The notes under the pieces were generated by a model. It was not told the DNA's origin. It did not search any database and saw only the letters and a list, made by a program, of their open reading frames with translations. From assembly GCA_023392185.1 (NCBI GenBank), contig JAEVZP010000010.1, forward strand, positions 1-15,726: a stretch of DNA of 15,726 bases, read 5' to 3'. The translations under genes were made by a program, and so were the position numbers. This stretch comes from Bacteroidota bacterium (GTDB lineage: Bacteria > Bacteroidota > Bacteroidia > Chitinophagales > Chitinophagaceae). This document shows, piece by piece, positions 6,408 to 14,462 of this stretch; position 1 is the first letter of the stretch; the number at the start of each line of letters is the position of its first letter.

Positions 6408-7916
6408 TCAGGAGCCGCCCAGTCGCCCCAGCCCGGCTTTGGCCTGCTGATCGATGGAAGCCTGAAAATCGTGGCTGCGCAACGCGAGGGTTTTGTCGAA
6501 CCACTGCCGGGCTTTTGCCGCATCGCCGGTTTTCTCATATAGCATGGCCGTTTGCAAAGCCGCCCGCGCACCAAATTGCTCGCGGCTGCCACGTCCTTCT
6601 TCATAGGCCACACTGTAGTGGGCAAATGCTTTGGCATACTGGCCCAGGCCTTCATAAGTGCGCCCGGCCCGGAAATGATATTCCAGCTTCCGGTCGGGCG
6701 ATTGGGCGAGGGCTGGTGGGAGGGCAGCCAGTTTTTGCAGCGCGGGTGCATAGTAGCCGCCGTCGCAGAGCAGGCGGGCGGCCAGGAGCGTTGGGTCGGG
6801 CAGCATGCCGGCTTCGGCGGCACGCTGTGCGCCTTTGTCGGCGTCCACAAAGCTGTTGCCCGTGCTGCGCACGCGTTTGAGCTTTTCGGCGGCTTCAGCA
6901 GCGCGGCCCTGCAGCAGGTGCATCCAGGCAATCTTCTGGGCAGCGTCTTTGCGATACCAGGCACCCGGCGAGGTTGCCAGATAGCGCTCAAAAGCGGCAA
7001 TAGCACCGCCATCGAGCCGGTACATCAGGGCATAGCCAAGCTCATAGTCCACGACCGGAAAGTAGCGGCTTTCGGGGAACCGCTGCGCGCGGCGCAGGTA
7101 TTGCAGTGCGTCGTCGGCGTGGCGATAGTTGAGCGCTATGTTGGCGGCCACCAGTGCGTTGAGCAGGTTGTCGGCAGCACCAAAATCCGGGCTGGAAACA
7201 TACTTCCAGGCTGCTTCCTGCTGCTGCAAAAGATAGAAGCGGAGATAGGTATAAAACAAGGCCGCCTCGCGCCGGAAGGCCGTTTGAGGCGCTTTGTTTT
7301 GCTCCAGAAAGCCGCCGATGGCGGCCACCCCTTTCACCACATCGCCTTTCACCCCAAAAACAGAGGCAATCCAGCGGTAGTCTTCCGGAATGGTGCCGGC
7401 AATGGCTTCTTCAAAACCCAGAAAAACCTTATTGGGGCTGAATGCCGGAAAGAGGCGGGCGTTTTCCTTTAGGTTGAGGTAAGATTTCCGGAAAGCCAAT
7501 GCAGCTTTCACCCGTTCGCCAAAGCGCACGTGCACCAGGGCCCAGTGCAGATGCAGCACGCCCCGGGTGAGGCGTTTCCAGGGCGAGGCATCAGGCCCTT
7601 TGTCCAGCCAGGCCAGCCGCTCGTCGTAGCGGTCCCGGCGCTGCTCGTATTCGCGCCGGTCGCCATTGAGCATCAGCAGCAGGCAATCTTCATAATCGGC
7701 CAGAAAAACAGGCATCAGGTTGCCGGGATCAGCAGCGGCGGCCCGGCGTAGCTGGGCGGTTCCTTCCGGAAGCTGAAGCGAAAAATAGGCGTCGTAAGCG
7801 GCGGCACAATCGGCAGTGTATTGGAAGAAGTAACGGTCGGCAGGCCGGGCCGAGAGGTTCTCCGACACGAGCAATATACAAATAACCAGAATCTTCCAGA
7901 AGCGCACGGGGCGCAA
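6408..7916 (-). CDS. Secreted tetratricopeptide-repeat protein
   Basis: The product is about 502 residues. It starts with a signal peptide (FWKILVICILLVSENLSARP). The rest is almost wholly alpha-helical, with several degenerate TPR units, the clearest near the C-terminus (KLEYHFRAGRTYEGLGQYAKAFAHY and ALQTAMLYEKTGDAAKARQWFDKTLAL). No ATG exists near the N-terminus: the frame offers TTG at 7916 or GTG at 7907, either of which keeps the signal peptide. The preceding lipoprotein stop (7919) is two bases away, so translation is probably coupled. TPR proteins act as protein-binding scaffolds; the partner is unknown. The internal TTTCCGGAAA copy at 7485 and TTCCGGAA cores at 7383 and 7764 are in this gene. 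Confidence 0.82.
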   Translation of the reverse strand: MRPVRFWKILVICILLVSENLSARPADRYFFQYTADCAAAYDAYFSLQLPEGTAQLRRAAAADPGNLMPVFLADYEDCLLLMLNGDRREYEQRRDRYDERLAWLDKGPDASPWKRLTRGVLHLHWALVHVRFGERVKAALAFRKSYLNLKENARLFPAFSPNKVFLGFEEAIAGTIPEDYRWIASVFGVKGDVVKGVAAIGGFLEQNKAPQTAFRREAALFYTYLRFYLLQQQEAAWKYVSSPDFGAADNLLNALVAANIALNYRHADDALQYLRRAQRFPESRYFPVVDYELGYALMYRLDGGAIAAFERYLATSPGAWYRKDAAQKIAWMHLLQGRAAEAAEKLKRVRSTGNSFVDADKGAQRAAEAGMLPDPTLLAARLLCDGGYYAPALQKLAALPPALAQSPDRKLEYHFRAGRTYEGLGQYAKAFAHYSVAYEEGRGSREQFGARAALQTAMLYEKTGDAAKARQWFDKTLALRSHDFQASIDQQAKAGLGRLGGS

Positions 7917-7918
7917 AG

Positions 7919-8191
7919 CTACGGTTGCGGCGCAGGTATAGAAGGGGGAGGATCAGATACGGGCGGCGGTGAGGTCGCCGGCGGGGGCACATGGCGAAGG
8001 CTATCGGCGCGGCGGCGGGCGGCCTCCAGAATAAGGGAGTCGTTGCGCTGTTGTAGGTGGGTCTGTACGGAATCGAGGCGGGCGTTCACCACCGAATCGA
8101 TCCGGTATTGGAAGGCGGCCTCCTCAAACCGGTCGCCGCCGGAGCAGGCCGACAGAGCTATCAGGCTGCAAAAGAAAAGATACCGGCTCAT
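7919..8191 (-). CDS. Small proline-tailed lipoprotein, function unknown
   Basis: The product is 90 residues. MSRYLFFCSLIALSAC is a lipoprotein signal with cleavage before C16, followed by SGGDRFEEAAF. Residues about 25-65 are strongly helical and charged and could form a coiled coil (RIDSVVNARLDSVQTHLQQ). The last 22 residues are rich in proline (VPPPATSPPPVSDPPPSIP), as in cell-wall-spanning or flexible tethers. It is the first gene of the minus-strand cluster lipoprotein, TPR, nuclease, aat, and is divergent from the histidine kinase. It might anchor the TPR protein encoded immediately downstream, but that is inference. Confidence 0.72.
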   Translation of the reverse strand: MSRYLFFCSLIALSACSGGDRFEEAAFQYRIDSVVNARLDSVQTHLQQRNDSLILEAARRRADSLRHVPPPATSPPPVSDPPPSIPAPQP

Positions 8192-8310
8192 TGCGACCTC
8201 AAAGAAACGTGTTTTCTCCAGAAGAAGAGGCAGCCCTTTTGCGGCAAAAGGCCGTTCCTGCCGGAAAAAGATCCATCAAAAAGGAATCGGCAGGGCACTG
8301 CTGTGCCTGT

Positions 8311-8318
8311 TATATTTG
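8311..8318 (+). promoter_or_regulatory. Predicted -7 promoter box of the histidine kinase gene
   Basis: TATATTTG fully matches the Bacteroidota consensus TAnnTTTG. It is 47 bases upstream of the kinase ATG at 8365, so a leader of about 40 bases is expected. A -33 TTG is not obvious. Its position argues that the kinase does not start at the upstream TTG (8191). The rest of the 173-base divergent gap holds only a 7-bp hairpin at 8235-8251. Confidence 0.55.
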
Positions 8319-8364
8319 TACCCAACCGGTGTTCAGGGGTTTTTTCCGGTATTTTCAGCCAAAT

Positions 8365-11229
8365 ATGTCCTTATCCTTTGTACCCGAAGGCTTTGCCAGC
8401 GATCTGGGCCGAATCAAGTTCGCTATTGATGCTGCCGGAATAGGCGTTTGGGAGCTGGACCTGCAAACCCGGACCGTGTTTTGGGATGAGCGTTGCTGTA
8501 CCTTTTTAGGCTTGCGTGAGTTGCGGCCGGCTATTGCGCTGGAAACCATTCTGCAAAAAGTGCATCCCGGGGACATGGCAGGGGTGGCACGGCTTATTGA
8601 AGCGGCCATGGCGGGCCGGGTGGAAAAGACCTTTGATTTCACCTGCCGGGTACAAGGCGATGATAAGAAGCTGCGCTGGCTGCGCACTACCGGCACGTCT
8701 TATTTTGATGAAAAAGGACAGATGATCCGGTTGGGCGGGGTGGTGCGCGACGTATCCGAAAGGCGGGTGGCGCAAAGCCAAGCGCGGGCTAGCCAGGAGC
8801 AGACCTTATCGCTGCTCAATGAAATGCCGATGGCGATTGCAAACCTGTCACGAGCCGATCTTTCTTTTACCAACGTCAACCGGCTGTATTGCGATCTGGT
8901 GGGTTACGAGCCCGACCAGCTGATTGGGAAGCCTTTGACCGATGTTTTTCCGGAAACAAAGGAAAGCGGACTGTTGCAGATGTTGCATCAGGTGATGGAT
9001 ACCGGAACGGCTTTTACCCTGGCCGAAGAACAAATGGTGCTGCGCCGGCAGGGTCAAAATCTAATATTGTACGCCAATTTCTCGTTTCAGGCCGTGCGGG
9101 ATGAAGAAGGGGTGGTTTCGTCGGTGCTCGTAGCCCTCACAGACGTGACACCGCAGGTGGAAGCGCGGAAAAAGATTGAAGCCAGTGCCAACCGTTTCCA
9201 GAATTTGGTGCACAGCGCCTCGGTCGGGATTATTTTGCTTTCCGGGCCGGAATTACGGGTAGATATGGTGAATGAGGCCTATTGCCGGATTGTGGGCAAC
9301 ACGCCGGCGGGCCTTCTGCATCAACCGCTCTTCCGCATCATTCCCGAGTCTGAAGCGTATTACCGGCCCATCATCGAAAAGGTGCGCGACACCGGTACAG
9401 AACACCATCTGCTGAATGCACCCTTTGAAATTAATCATCCGCAAGGCGCTGTGCTGCAAGGCTACGTCAACGTTGTTTATCAGCCCTACCGGGAAGAAAA
9501 AAACGGTCCGGTTACTGGTGTACTGATCTTGTTGTATGAAGTAACTGAGCAGGTGGTCGCCAGCCAACGGGCCCTGGAAAGCGAAGCCAGGTTCCGGACG
9601 CTAATTGAAGAAGCGCCTTTCGCCACGGCCCTTTACACCGGCCCGGAACTTATCATAGATATTGCCAACGACGAGATGATCCGGCTGTGGGGCAAAACCC
9701 CGGCTGTAATCGGCATGCCATTGGCCCAGGCACTTCCGGAACTGGAAGGGCAACCTTTTATCGGCCTGCTGCAGGAAGTGTTTCGCACCGGTGTTCCCTA
9801 TCGTACGCAGGAGCAGGAAGCCCGGCTGGTGGTCAATGGCGTCTTGCAGGCATTTTGGTTCAATTTTACCTACAAGCCACTACTAAACGCGGAAGGAAAG
9901 GTATATGCCATTCTGAATATGGCGGTGAACATTACCGCGCAGGTGCTGGCCCGCAAAAAAGTTGACGAAAGCGAGACCAACCTGGCCGCTGCCATCGAAC
10001 TAGCCGAGCTGGGCACCTGGAGCATGGAGCTACCTTCCGGGAAAATGACCTACTCGCCCCGCCTGCAAAAGTGGCTGGGCCTTGATGCGGCTGTTGTTGA
10101 AGAAGGCGTGTCGCCACGAGTGCATGAAAAAGACCGGGCGCGAATCGCTGCTGCCATCCGGCGCGCCGTCAATCCGGAAAATCCGGAGCGCTATGATGAG
10201 GTCTATACGATCGTTCATGCCGTGACGGGTGTGCCGCGCATCATCCATGCCACCGGCAGGTTGGAATACGACTCGGCCGGGAAACCCGTCCGGCTCTCCG
10301 GCACGGCGCAGGACATTACCCTGCAACGCGACCTGCAAAGTGCACTGGAAAATGAAGTGCAGCTGCGCACCGAGCAGCTGGATGCAGCTTTTAACGAGTT
10401 GCAGGTTACCAACGATGCTTTGGCAAGCCTCAATGAGAAATTAAAGCACTCCAACGAAGAACTGGCGCAGTATGCCTATGTGGCAAGTCACGACCTGCAG
10501 GAGCCGCTTCGCAAAATCCAGATCTTCTCAGATCTGCTGCAGGGCGATCGCACCATGTCTGCCCGAAACCAGGAATTGGTAAATAAGATTGTAGGCTCTT
10601 CCGCCCGCATGAGCCAGCTGATCCGCGACCTGCTCGACTTCTCCCGCCTGTTGCAGCCCGACAAGCATTTTCAGCCGGTAAATCTGGACGTGATTGTAGC
10701 CAACGTGTGCAGCGATTATGAACTGGTAGCAGCAGAGAAAAAAGCGGAATTCCGGATGAGTCCCATGCCGCAGCTTGAGGCCGTCAGCCTGCAGATGCGA
10801 CAGCTTTTCTACAATCTGATCGGCAACAGCCTGAAATTTACCCGGCCCGGTGTGGCGCCGGTTGTTACCCTGACGGCTTCGGAAGCGCTGGCAGCAGAAG
10901 TGCAGCAATACATCCGCCTGCCGCAGCCGGAGACGACCTACTATAAAATATGCATTGCCGACAATGGCATTGGCTTTGAAGAAGATTACAGCGAAAAGAT
11001 TTTTGAGGTTTTTAAACGGCTGCACACCCGCGAAGCTTATCCGGGCTCCGGTATTGGGTTGGCGCTGTGCCGCCGCATCGTAGCCAACCACGGCGGGGCG
11101 CTTTACAGCTATTCTACACCAGGCAAAGGCGCAACTTTTTGTTTGCTTTTACCTCAGAACCCGGCCCAGGATTCACCCTTGCAAACCGGCGCTGGAATTT
11201 CCGGAAATCCCAGCGCCTTAGCAGGATAG
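8365..11229 (+). CDS. Multi-PAS sensor histidine kinase
   Basis: The product is 954 residues from the ATG at 8365; the open frame runs back to 8191, but that part lies before the promoter box and is not conserved-looking. Five PAS/PAC modules follow one another: about 15-135, 145-265, 275-400, 405-530 and 535-650 (for example IGVWELD, PGDMAGV, GVVRDVSER, LVALTDVTPQ, GTAQDITLQ). A coiled coil (655-700) leads to the HisKA domain with phospho-acceptor H709 in VASHDLQEPLRKI. The HATPase domain has the N box (YNLIGNSLKF, about 814), the G1 box (DNGIGF, about 866), FKRLH and the G2 box (GSGIGLAL, about 895). There is no transmembrane segment and no receiver domain, so it is a soluble sensor that must pass phosphate to a separate regulator not present in the window. 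The signal is unknown. Confidence 0.95.
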   Translation: MSLSFVPEGFASDLGRIKFAIDAAGIGVWELDLQTRTVFWDERCCTFLGLRELRPAIALETILQKVHPGDMAGVARLIEAAMAGRVEKTFDFTCRVQGDDKKLRWLRTTGTSYFDEKGQMIRLGGVVRDVSERRVAQSQARASQEQTLSLLNEMPMAIANLSRADLSFTNVNRLYCDLVGYEPDQLIGKPLTDVFPETKESGLLQMLHQVMDTGTAFTLAEEQMVLRRQGQNLILYANFSFQAVRDEEGVVSSVLVALTDVTPQVEARKKIEASANRFQNLVHSASVGIILLSGPELRVDMVNEAYCRIVGNTPAGLLHQPLFRIIPESEAYYRPIIEKVRDTGTEHHLLNAPFEINHPQGAVLQGYVNVVYQPYREEKNGPVTGVLILLYEVTEQVVASQRALESEARFRTLIEEAPFATALYTGPELIIDIANDEMIRLWGKTPAVIGMPLAQALPELEGQPFIGLLQEVFRTGVPYRTQEQEARLVVNGVLQAFWFNFTYKPLLNAEGKVYAILNMAVNITAQVLARKKVDESETNLAAAIELAELGTWSMELPSGKMTYSPRLQKWLGLDAAVVEEGVSPRVHEKDRARIAAAIRRAVNPENPERYDEVYTIVHAVTGVPRIIHATGRLEYDSAGKPVRLSGTAQDITLQRDLQSALENEVQLRTEQLDAAFNELQVTNDALASLNEKLKHSNEELAQYAYVASHDLQEPLRKIQIFSDLLQGDRTMSARNQELVNKIVGSSARMSQLIRDLLDFSRLLQPDKHFQPVNLDVIVANVCSDYELVAAEKKAEFRMSPMPQLEAVSLQMRQLFYNLIGNSLKFTRPGVAPVVTLTASEALAAEVQQYIRLPQPETTYYKICIADNGIGFEEDYSEKIFEVFKRLHTREAYPGSGIGLALCRRIVANHGGALYSYSTPGKGATFCLLLPQNPAQDSPLQTGAGISGNPSALAG
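11188..11217. repeat. 30-bp near-perfect palindrome centred on ATTTCCGGAAAT at the end of the kinase gene
   Basis: GGCGCTGG and CCAGCGCC (eight pairs) flank one A/C mismatch and the 12-base symmetric core ATTTCCGGAAAT. It lies in the last codons of the histidine kinase gene, ten bases before the stop codon starts. It could fold into a strong hairpin in the mRNA and help end transcription, but no T-tract follows. The arms are unrelated to those of the palindrome at 11961-11990. Confidence 0.85.
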
Positions 11230-11340
11230 CAGGGAAACAAAGGATGCCTTGAAAAGCGGTCATGTCAGCGATCCAATATTGGTAGCAGATTTGTGTGCAG
11301 CGGCCGGGTGTAGCGTGCTGGTTTGTAATGGGGTCTATTT

Positions 11341-11593
11341 ATGGAGCAGCTACACAGCAGTGCCCGCACGATTGCGGCAGTGCGACGGGCCCTCCAACCA
11401 AGCAGCCGGAGCCGTCAGAAGTGAGTCCTCTGCTACGGCATCCTGCAAGACGATGGGCAAATGGCGCAGCCGCACCTACCACCCAGGTGCCGCCCGATGG
11501 CTGCCGCTATATCTTACAGATCACCCTGCCAAAGCTGACCCGCTCGGCCCTGTACCGGCTCTTTCAGAGGCACCGCATCAGTCGACTGCCGCT
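11341..11593 (+). pseudogene. Decayed IS481-family transposase, N-terminal remnant
   Basis: The family signature is spread over all three plus-strand frames. The ATG at 11341 opens MEQLHSSARTIAAVRRALQ, like the LHSNARTTPAVR start of IS481-type transposases. The same frame runs through a TGA at 11422 to YGI near 11434. A frame change then gives CKTMGKWRSRT (about 11444-11477), the helix-turn-helix segment. A further shift gives PPDGCRYILQITLPKLTRSA and LYRLFQRHRISRLP (about 11490-11593), matching the LPLDDCLYALQ-LTRSSLHRCLQRHGISRLP region. About 30 residues between the last two blocks are missing. The DDE catalytic domain that should follow is absent. No terminal inverted repeats are seen. It is a dead element in the 782-base stretch 11230-12011, whose other parts (11230-11340 and 11600-11960) hold nothing I can identify. 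Confidence 0.72.
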
Positions 11594-11960
11594 CAACCCG
11601 GCGGAGCGCTCCCCAGGAGCGGCCGTCGCCGCTGATTGGATACACCGGGTGCGCGCCCTTACTAATGAGCACCTACCCGCATTCCTGCCGCCCTGTCAGG
11701 CCCGCTGCCGATAGCCAATAGCACCCCCGAAACCCACTTCACTGCAGGCCTATACAATATGGGGGTTAGGAATTTGGTAGCAATAAGACAGGCTTTACCG
11801 CTATAGGTAGCCCATGCGCATTTAGGCAAAATATGAAAACGGGTTTCGTGGGCAGACGTTTTGAGATAAACAATTCTCCTGTCGATACAGATGCGGACAA
11901 GGTTTGTATGGTTGCCGTTTGCGTGTTGGCCACCTCAGCAGAGGTATAGACCACGGTCTT

Positions 11961-11990
11961 AAGGCAGAAATTTCCGGAAATTTCTGCCTT
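11961..11990. terminator. Perfect 30-bp palindrome centred on TTTCCGGAAA, probable terminator of the barrel-protein gene
   Basis: AAGGCAGAAATTTCC is exactly mirrored by GGAAATTTCTGCCTT. It lies 21 bases beyond the stop (12012) of the minus-strand outer membrane gene. As RNA it would make a near-continuous hairpin and could terminate transcription from either side, though only short T/A runs follow. Its centre is a copy of the window-wide palindrome. Whether it is mainly a terminator or mainly a carrier of that word cannot be told. Confidence 0.7.
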
Positions 11991-12011
11991 GTAAGGGGCT
12001 CAGAAGCTGAC

Positions 12012-12710
12012 CTAAAGACCCGTCAGGCAAATACCGATAGAGTATGGCGTCACCGAAGGGCCCACACCATCCTGAAACGGACTATTGAAATTATAAGCGC
12101 CGAAAGCAGAGAAATTGCCCCAGCCCAGGCGCAGCGTTGCGCCATAGCGCCATTTATCCAGAAACTCTTTGGACTGCACCTTCTCCGTCAGCTTAGACCC
12201 ATTCTCGGTGCGGTTGCCTTTTGTGTGCGCAGCCAGCAGATAACCTATGCGCATGCCCACAGCAGCTTTAAAGCCCCGGTTGCGGTTTTCTTTATTGGCA
12301 AAATACCGCAGCTCGAAAGGCGCTTCGGCATAGGCCGTTGTCAGTTTGAACTTGCTGTAATCGTGGCGCTCGGGCACGAAGAGAGCCGTTTTCTGCCCGC
12401 TGTCGGTGAGCACCAGCTGCTGGCCGTCCCGGAAAAACATGCTGGATGTGCCAATGCCCACCCCGGTAGCAAACGAAAAGTGCGACTGCTTAATCGGGAA
12501 ATCATAGCACAGATATGCGTTGAAGCCCCGGCTGAAGCCGCCCACTTTTACGCTGTCGGGCGTGTTGGCCCAGCCGTCATAGGTGAATTGCAGCATCACA
12601 AAATCGCGGCTCGGCTTGCGCGCGGCTGCCTGCGCCGGCGTCTCGCCCGTTTGCGCCAGCCCTTTAAAAGAAAACAGGCTCAGCGCCGCAAAAGCAAAGA
12701 CGGTACGCAT
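12012..12710 (-). CDS. PorT-like outer membrane beta-barrel protein
   Basis: The product is 232 residues from the ATG at 12710, which gives a clean signal peptide (MRTVFAFAALSLFSFKGLAQ); an ATG seven codons earlier is possible. The mature part consists of amphipathic beta strands (FVMLQFTYDGWA, HFSFATGVGIGTSSMFF, FKAAVGMRIGYLLA, YGATLRLGWGNFSAFGAYNF). It contains the LTTAYAEAPFELRYF segment, corresponding to the Y-EIP-LLKYR strand typical of Bacteroidota barrel proteins (outer membrane protein beta-barrel, PorT-like). Such small barrels of 8-10 strands have varied or unknown roles. It is downstream of and on the same strand as the M28 peptidase, with 71 bases between and its own promoter box. 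Confidence 0.8.
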   Translation of the reverse strand: MRTVFAFAALSLFSFKGLAQTGETPAQAAARKPSRDFVMLQFTYDGWANTPDSVKVGGFSRGFNAYLCYDFPIKQSHFSFATGVGIGTSSMFFRDGQQLVLTDSGQKTALFVPERHDYSKFKLTTAYAEAPFELRYFANKENRNRGFKAAVGMRIGYLLAAHTKGNRTENGSKLTEKVQSKEFLDKWRYGATLRLGWGNFSAFGAYNFNSPFQDGVGPSVTPYSIGICLTGL

Positions 12711-12767
12711 AGAAAAAGCGGGGAAAATCATGGGAGGGCAAAGATGCAGGCAGCAGCCTCAAATGCT

Positions 12768-12775
12768 CAAATCTA
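12768..12775 (-). promoter_or_regulatory. Predicted -7 promoter box of the outer membrane barrel gene
   Basis: TAGATTTG on the minus strand fully matches TAnnTTTG, seven bases beyond the end of the M28 peptidase gene. A leader of about 50 bases to the ATG at 12710 is expected. The barrel gene can thus be transcribed independently of the peptidase gene. Confidence 0.45.
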
Positions 12776-12781
12776 AAATCG

Positions 12782-14362
12782 TTAAAACGTTACCGAAAGG
12801 ATTTGGGTTTGGCCGCCGCGCCGGATCTTCACCGGCACCGTCTGCCCGGCTTTAAAACTGCCAAGCGCTTCCATATAGCTTTGCATCCCACCGATCTTCA
12901 CCTCGCCTATTTGCAGGATGATATCTCCGGTTTTGACGCCTGCCTTGTCGGCCGGGCGGCCTTCGGTCACGCCATCTACCTTCACGCCCCCATCCGTAAA
13001 CGAATAATCGGGCAGGATGCCCAGCGTCACCTTAAAGCGTGCCTTGCCCATTTCTACATTTCGGGTGGCGGTAAAACGCGGCTTTGGCTCCCGATCCAGG
13101 CGTTGCAACATCGTATCAAGTGTGCTGATGATCTGGTGGATACCCAGATAATTCACCTTATCGGCGTCGTCGGTTGGCTTGTGATAATCGGAGTGGGCGC
13201 CGGTGAAGAAAAACAAAACCGGGATGCCGGCGGTGTAGAAAGAAGTATGATCCGACGGCCCGATACCGGAAGAATCCACCGAGATTTTGTAACCACTTGT
13301 CGGCAACAGCTTTGGCCAGACGGGCGAGCTGCCCACGCCGCCAATCTGCAGGGCGCGGGTGCTGTCGGGCAGGCGACCAATCATATCCAGGTTTACCATG
13401 GCGGCCGTGTTGGTGCTGTCGAGGCCATATTGTTTCACGAATGCCTTGGAACCCAACAATCCCAGTTCTTCGCCGCTGAAGTGCAGAAAGAGGTAGTTAT
13501 AGGCCCGCTTGCCGCTGTTGCGGATGCGCTGCGCGAGCATCATCAACCCCGCCGTTCCGGAAGCATTGTCGTCGGCGCCGTTATGGATTTCACCCAGTTT
13601 CTTTGCGTTGGCCAGGAGGCTGTTGCCGTCTTCGCCATGACCGAGGTGATCGTAGTGTGCCCCAACAACAATGGTGTATTTGGCGCCGTTGTCCAGGTAA
13701 GCGGCAAAGTTGGCGGCAGGGGCGGTTTGGCGCACCACATTCACTTTAATCCGGGGACCTTTGGAAGGCTCTACTGCGTCGTCGGTGAAGTAAACGGCGA
13801 CCGGAATGTCGAGTGCTTCGGCTTCTGATTTGGCGTTGAAGCGCACATCGGCTTTCGCTGCTACCGGCGCGGTAAACACCACTGCTTTTGCCCCTTCTTT
13901 CACCAGCTTTTTAGCCCGGTCATAGGCCTCTTTACTCCAGTCGAAGTGCGGATTAGACAAGTCGGCGGTGTCTTTAAAAAGCGGCACTAAGGTGTAGCTG
14001 GTGGCTTCGCCGTTGCCCGACCACGGCAGGGGTAGCAAACGGCTGGTATCTTCAATCGTTTTTCCGGAAATCAACAACAAATTTCCAGAGCCAATCTGCC
14101 GGCCCTGCACAAAGGTGAACGGCTGCGTATAGCTGCCTTTCCACGCCGGAATGTCCATTTGCTTGTAGCGCTTTTCCAGATATTGCCGGGCCATCTCTTC
14201 GCCTTTGGTGCCTGTGCGCCGGCCTTCCAGCGCGTCGGAGGCGAGGTAATAAACATCCTTTTTGAGCAGCTGCATTTCATGGATAAAAGGACCACTTTGG
14301 GCTTGTGCCCCACCTGCGCCCAGCAGCAGGACGGCCAGGAAAGAAAAACCGGATTTGCGCAT
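12782..14362 (-). CDS. Secreted M28 family zinc aminopeptidase with C-terminal PDZ domain
   Basis: The product is 526 residues. A signal peptide (MRKSGFSFLAVLLLGAGGAQAQ) is followed by an N-terminal helical part, then a protease-associated-like insert at about 90-210. The M28 catalytic domain is at about 225-425. The two-zinc site is complete: H236 (GAHYDHLG), D264 (GADDNASG), catalytic E298 and ligand E299 (SGEELGLLGS), D326 (NLDMIGR) and H394 (HKPTDD). Residues about 440-526 form a PDZ domain (LGILPDYSF, GRPADKAGVKTGDIILQIG). It should remove N-terminal amino acids from peptides in the periplasm or outside the cell; the PDZ domain may bind substrate ends. It is divergent from the paaE-like gene. 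Substrate preference is unknown. Confidence 0.94.
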   Translation of the reverse strand: MRKSGFSFLAVLLLGAGGAQAQSGPFIHEMQLLKKDVYYLASDALEGRRTGTKGEEMARQYLEKRYKQMDIPAWKGSYTQPFTFVQGRQIGSGNLLLISGKTIEDTSRLLPLPWSGNGEATSYTLVPLFKDTADLSNPHFDWSKEAYDRAKKLVKEGAKAVVFTAPVAAKADVRFNAKSEAEALDIPVAVYFTDDAVEPSKGPRIKVNVVRQTAPAANFAAYLDNGAKYTIVVGAHYDHLGHGEDGNSLLANAKKLGEIHNGADDNASGTAGLMMLAQRIRNSGKRAYNYLFLHFSGEELGLLGSKAFVKQYGLDSTNTAAMVNLDMIGRLPDSTRALQIGGVGSSPVWPKLLPTSGYKISVDSSGIGPSDHTSFYTAGIPVLFFFTGAHSDYHKPTDDADKVNYLGIHQIISTLDTMLQRLDREPKPRFTATRNVEMGKARFKVTLGILPDYSFTDGGVKVDGVTEGRPADKAGVKTGDIILQIGEVKIGGMQSYMEALGSFKAGQTVPVKIRRGGQTQILSVTF

Positions 14363-14369
14363 AAGGCGG

Positions 14370-14377
14370 CAAAATTA
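14370..14377 (-). promoter_or_regulatory. Possible -7 promoter box of the M28 peptidase gene
   Basis: TAATTTTG on the minus strand matches TAnnTTTG, but it is only eight bases from the ATG at 14362. The message would then be leaderless or nearly so, which lowers confidence. Confidence 0.3.
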
Positions 14378-14420
14378 CTTTCCCGGGCTGCGGCCCCTGT
14401 CAGGGCAATGTCAGCAGGCG

Positions 14421-14428
14421 TAAATTTG
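14421..14428 (+). promoter_or_regulatory. Predicted -7 promoter box of the paaE-like gene
   Basis: TAAATTTG fully matches TAnnTTTG and lies 34 bases upstream of the ATG at 14463, giving a leader of about 28 bases. No clear -33 element is seen. Confidence 0.5.
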
Positions 14429-14462
14429 CCTTTCTTTTTTCTGGTTTAAAAGTTCTCCGTCC

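Noticed and set aside
6552..7472. 306-codon open frame opposite the TPR gene
   Set aside because: It is antisense to a convincing signal-peptide and TPR protein, with no recognisable motif.
8235..8251. Hairpin CCTTTTG-CGG-CAAAAGG in the divergent gap
   Set aside because: It is a 7-bp stem with no T-tract and no gene end nearby; it may be an operator but nothing supports that.
8191..8364. N-terminal extension of the kinase with a cysteine cluster (HCCACYIC)
   Set aside because: It needs a TTG start, lies upstream of a full TAnnTTTG box at 8311, and the ATG at 8365 directly precedes the first PAS domain.
11833..11949. 38-residue plus-strand frame and a 62-residue minus-strand frame in the gap before the barrel gene
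   Set aside because: Neither has a promoter, a signal or a recognisable motif; they are likely chance frames.
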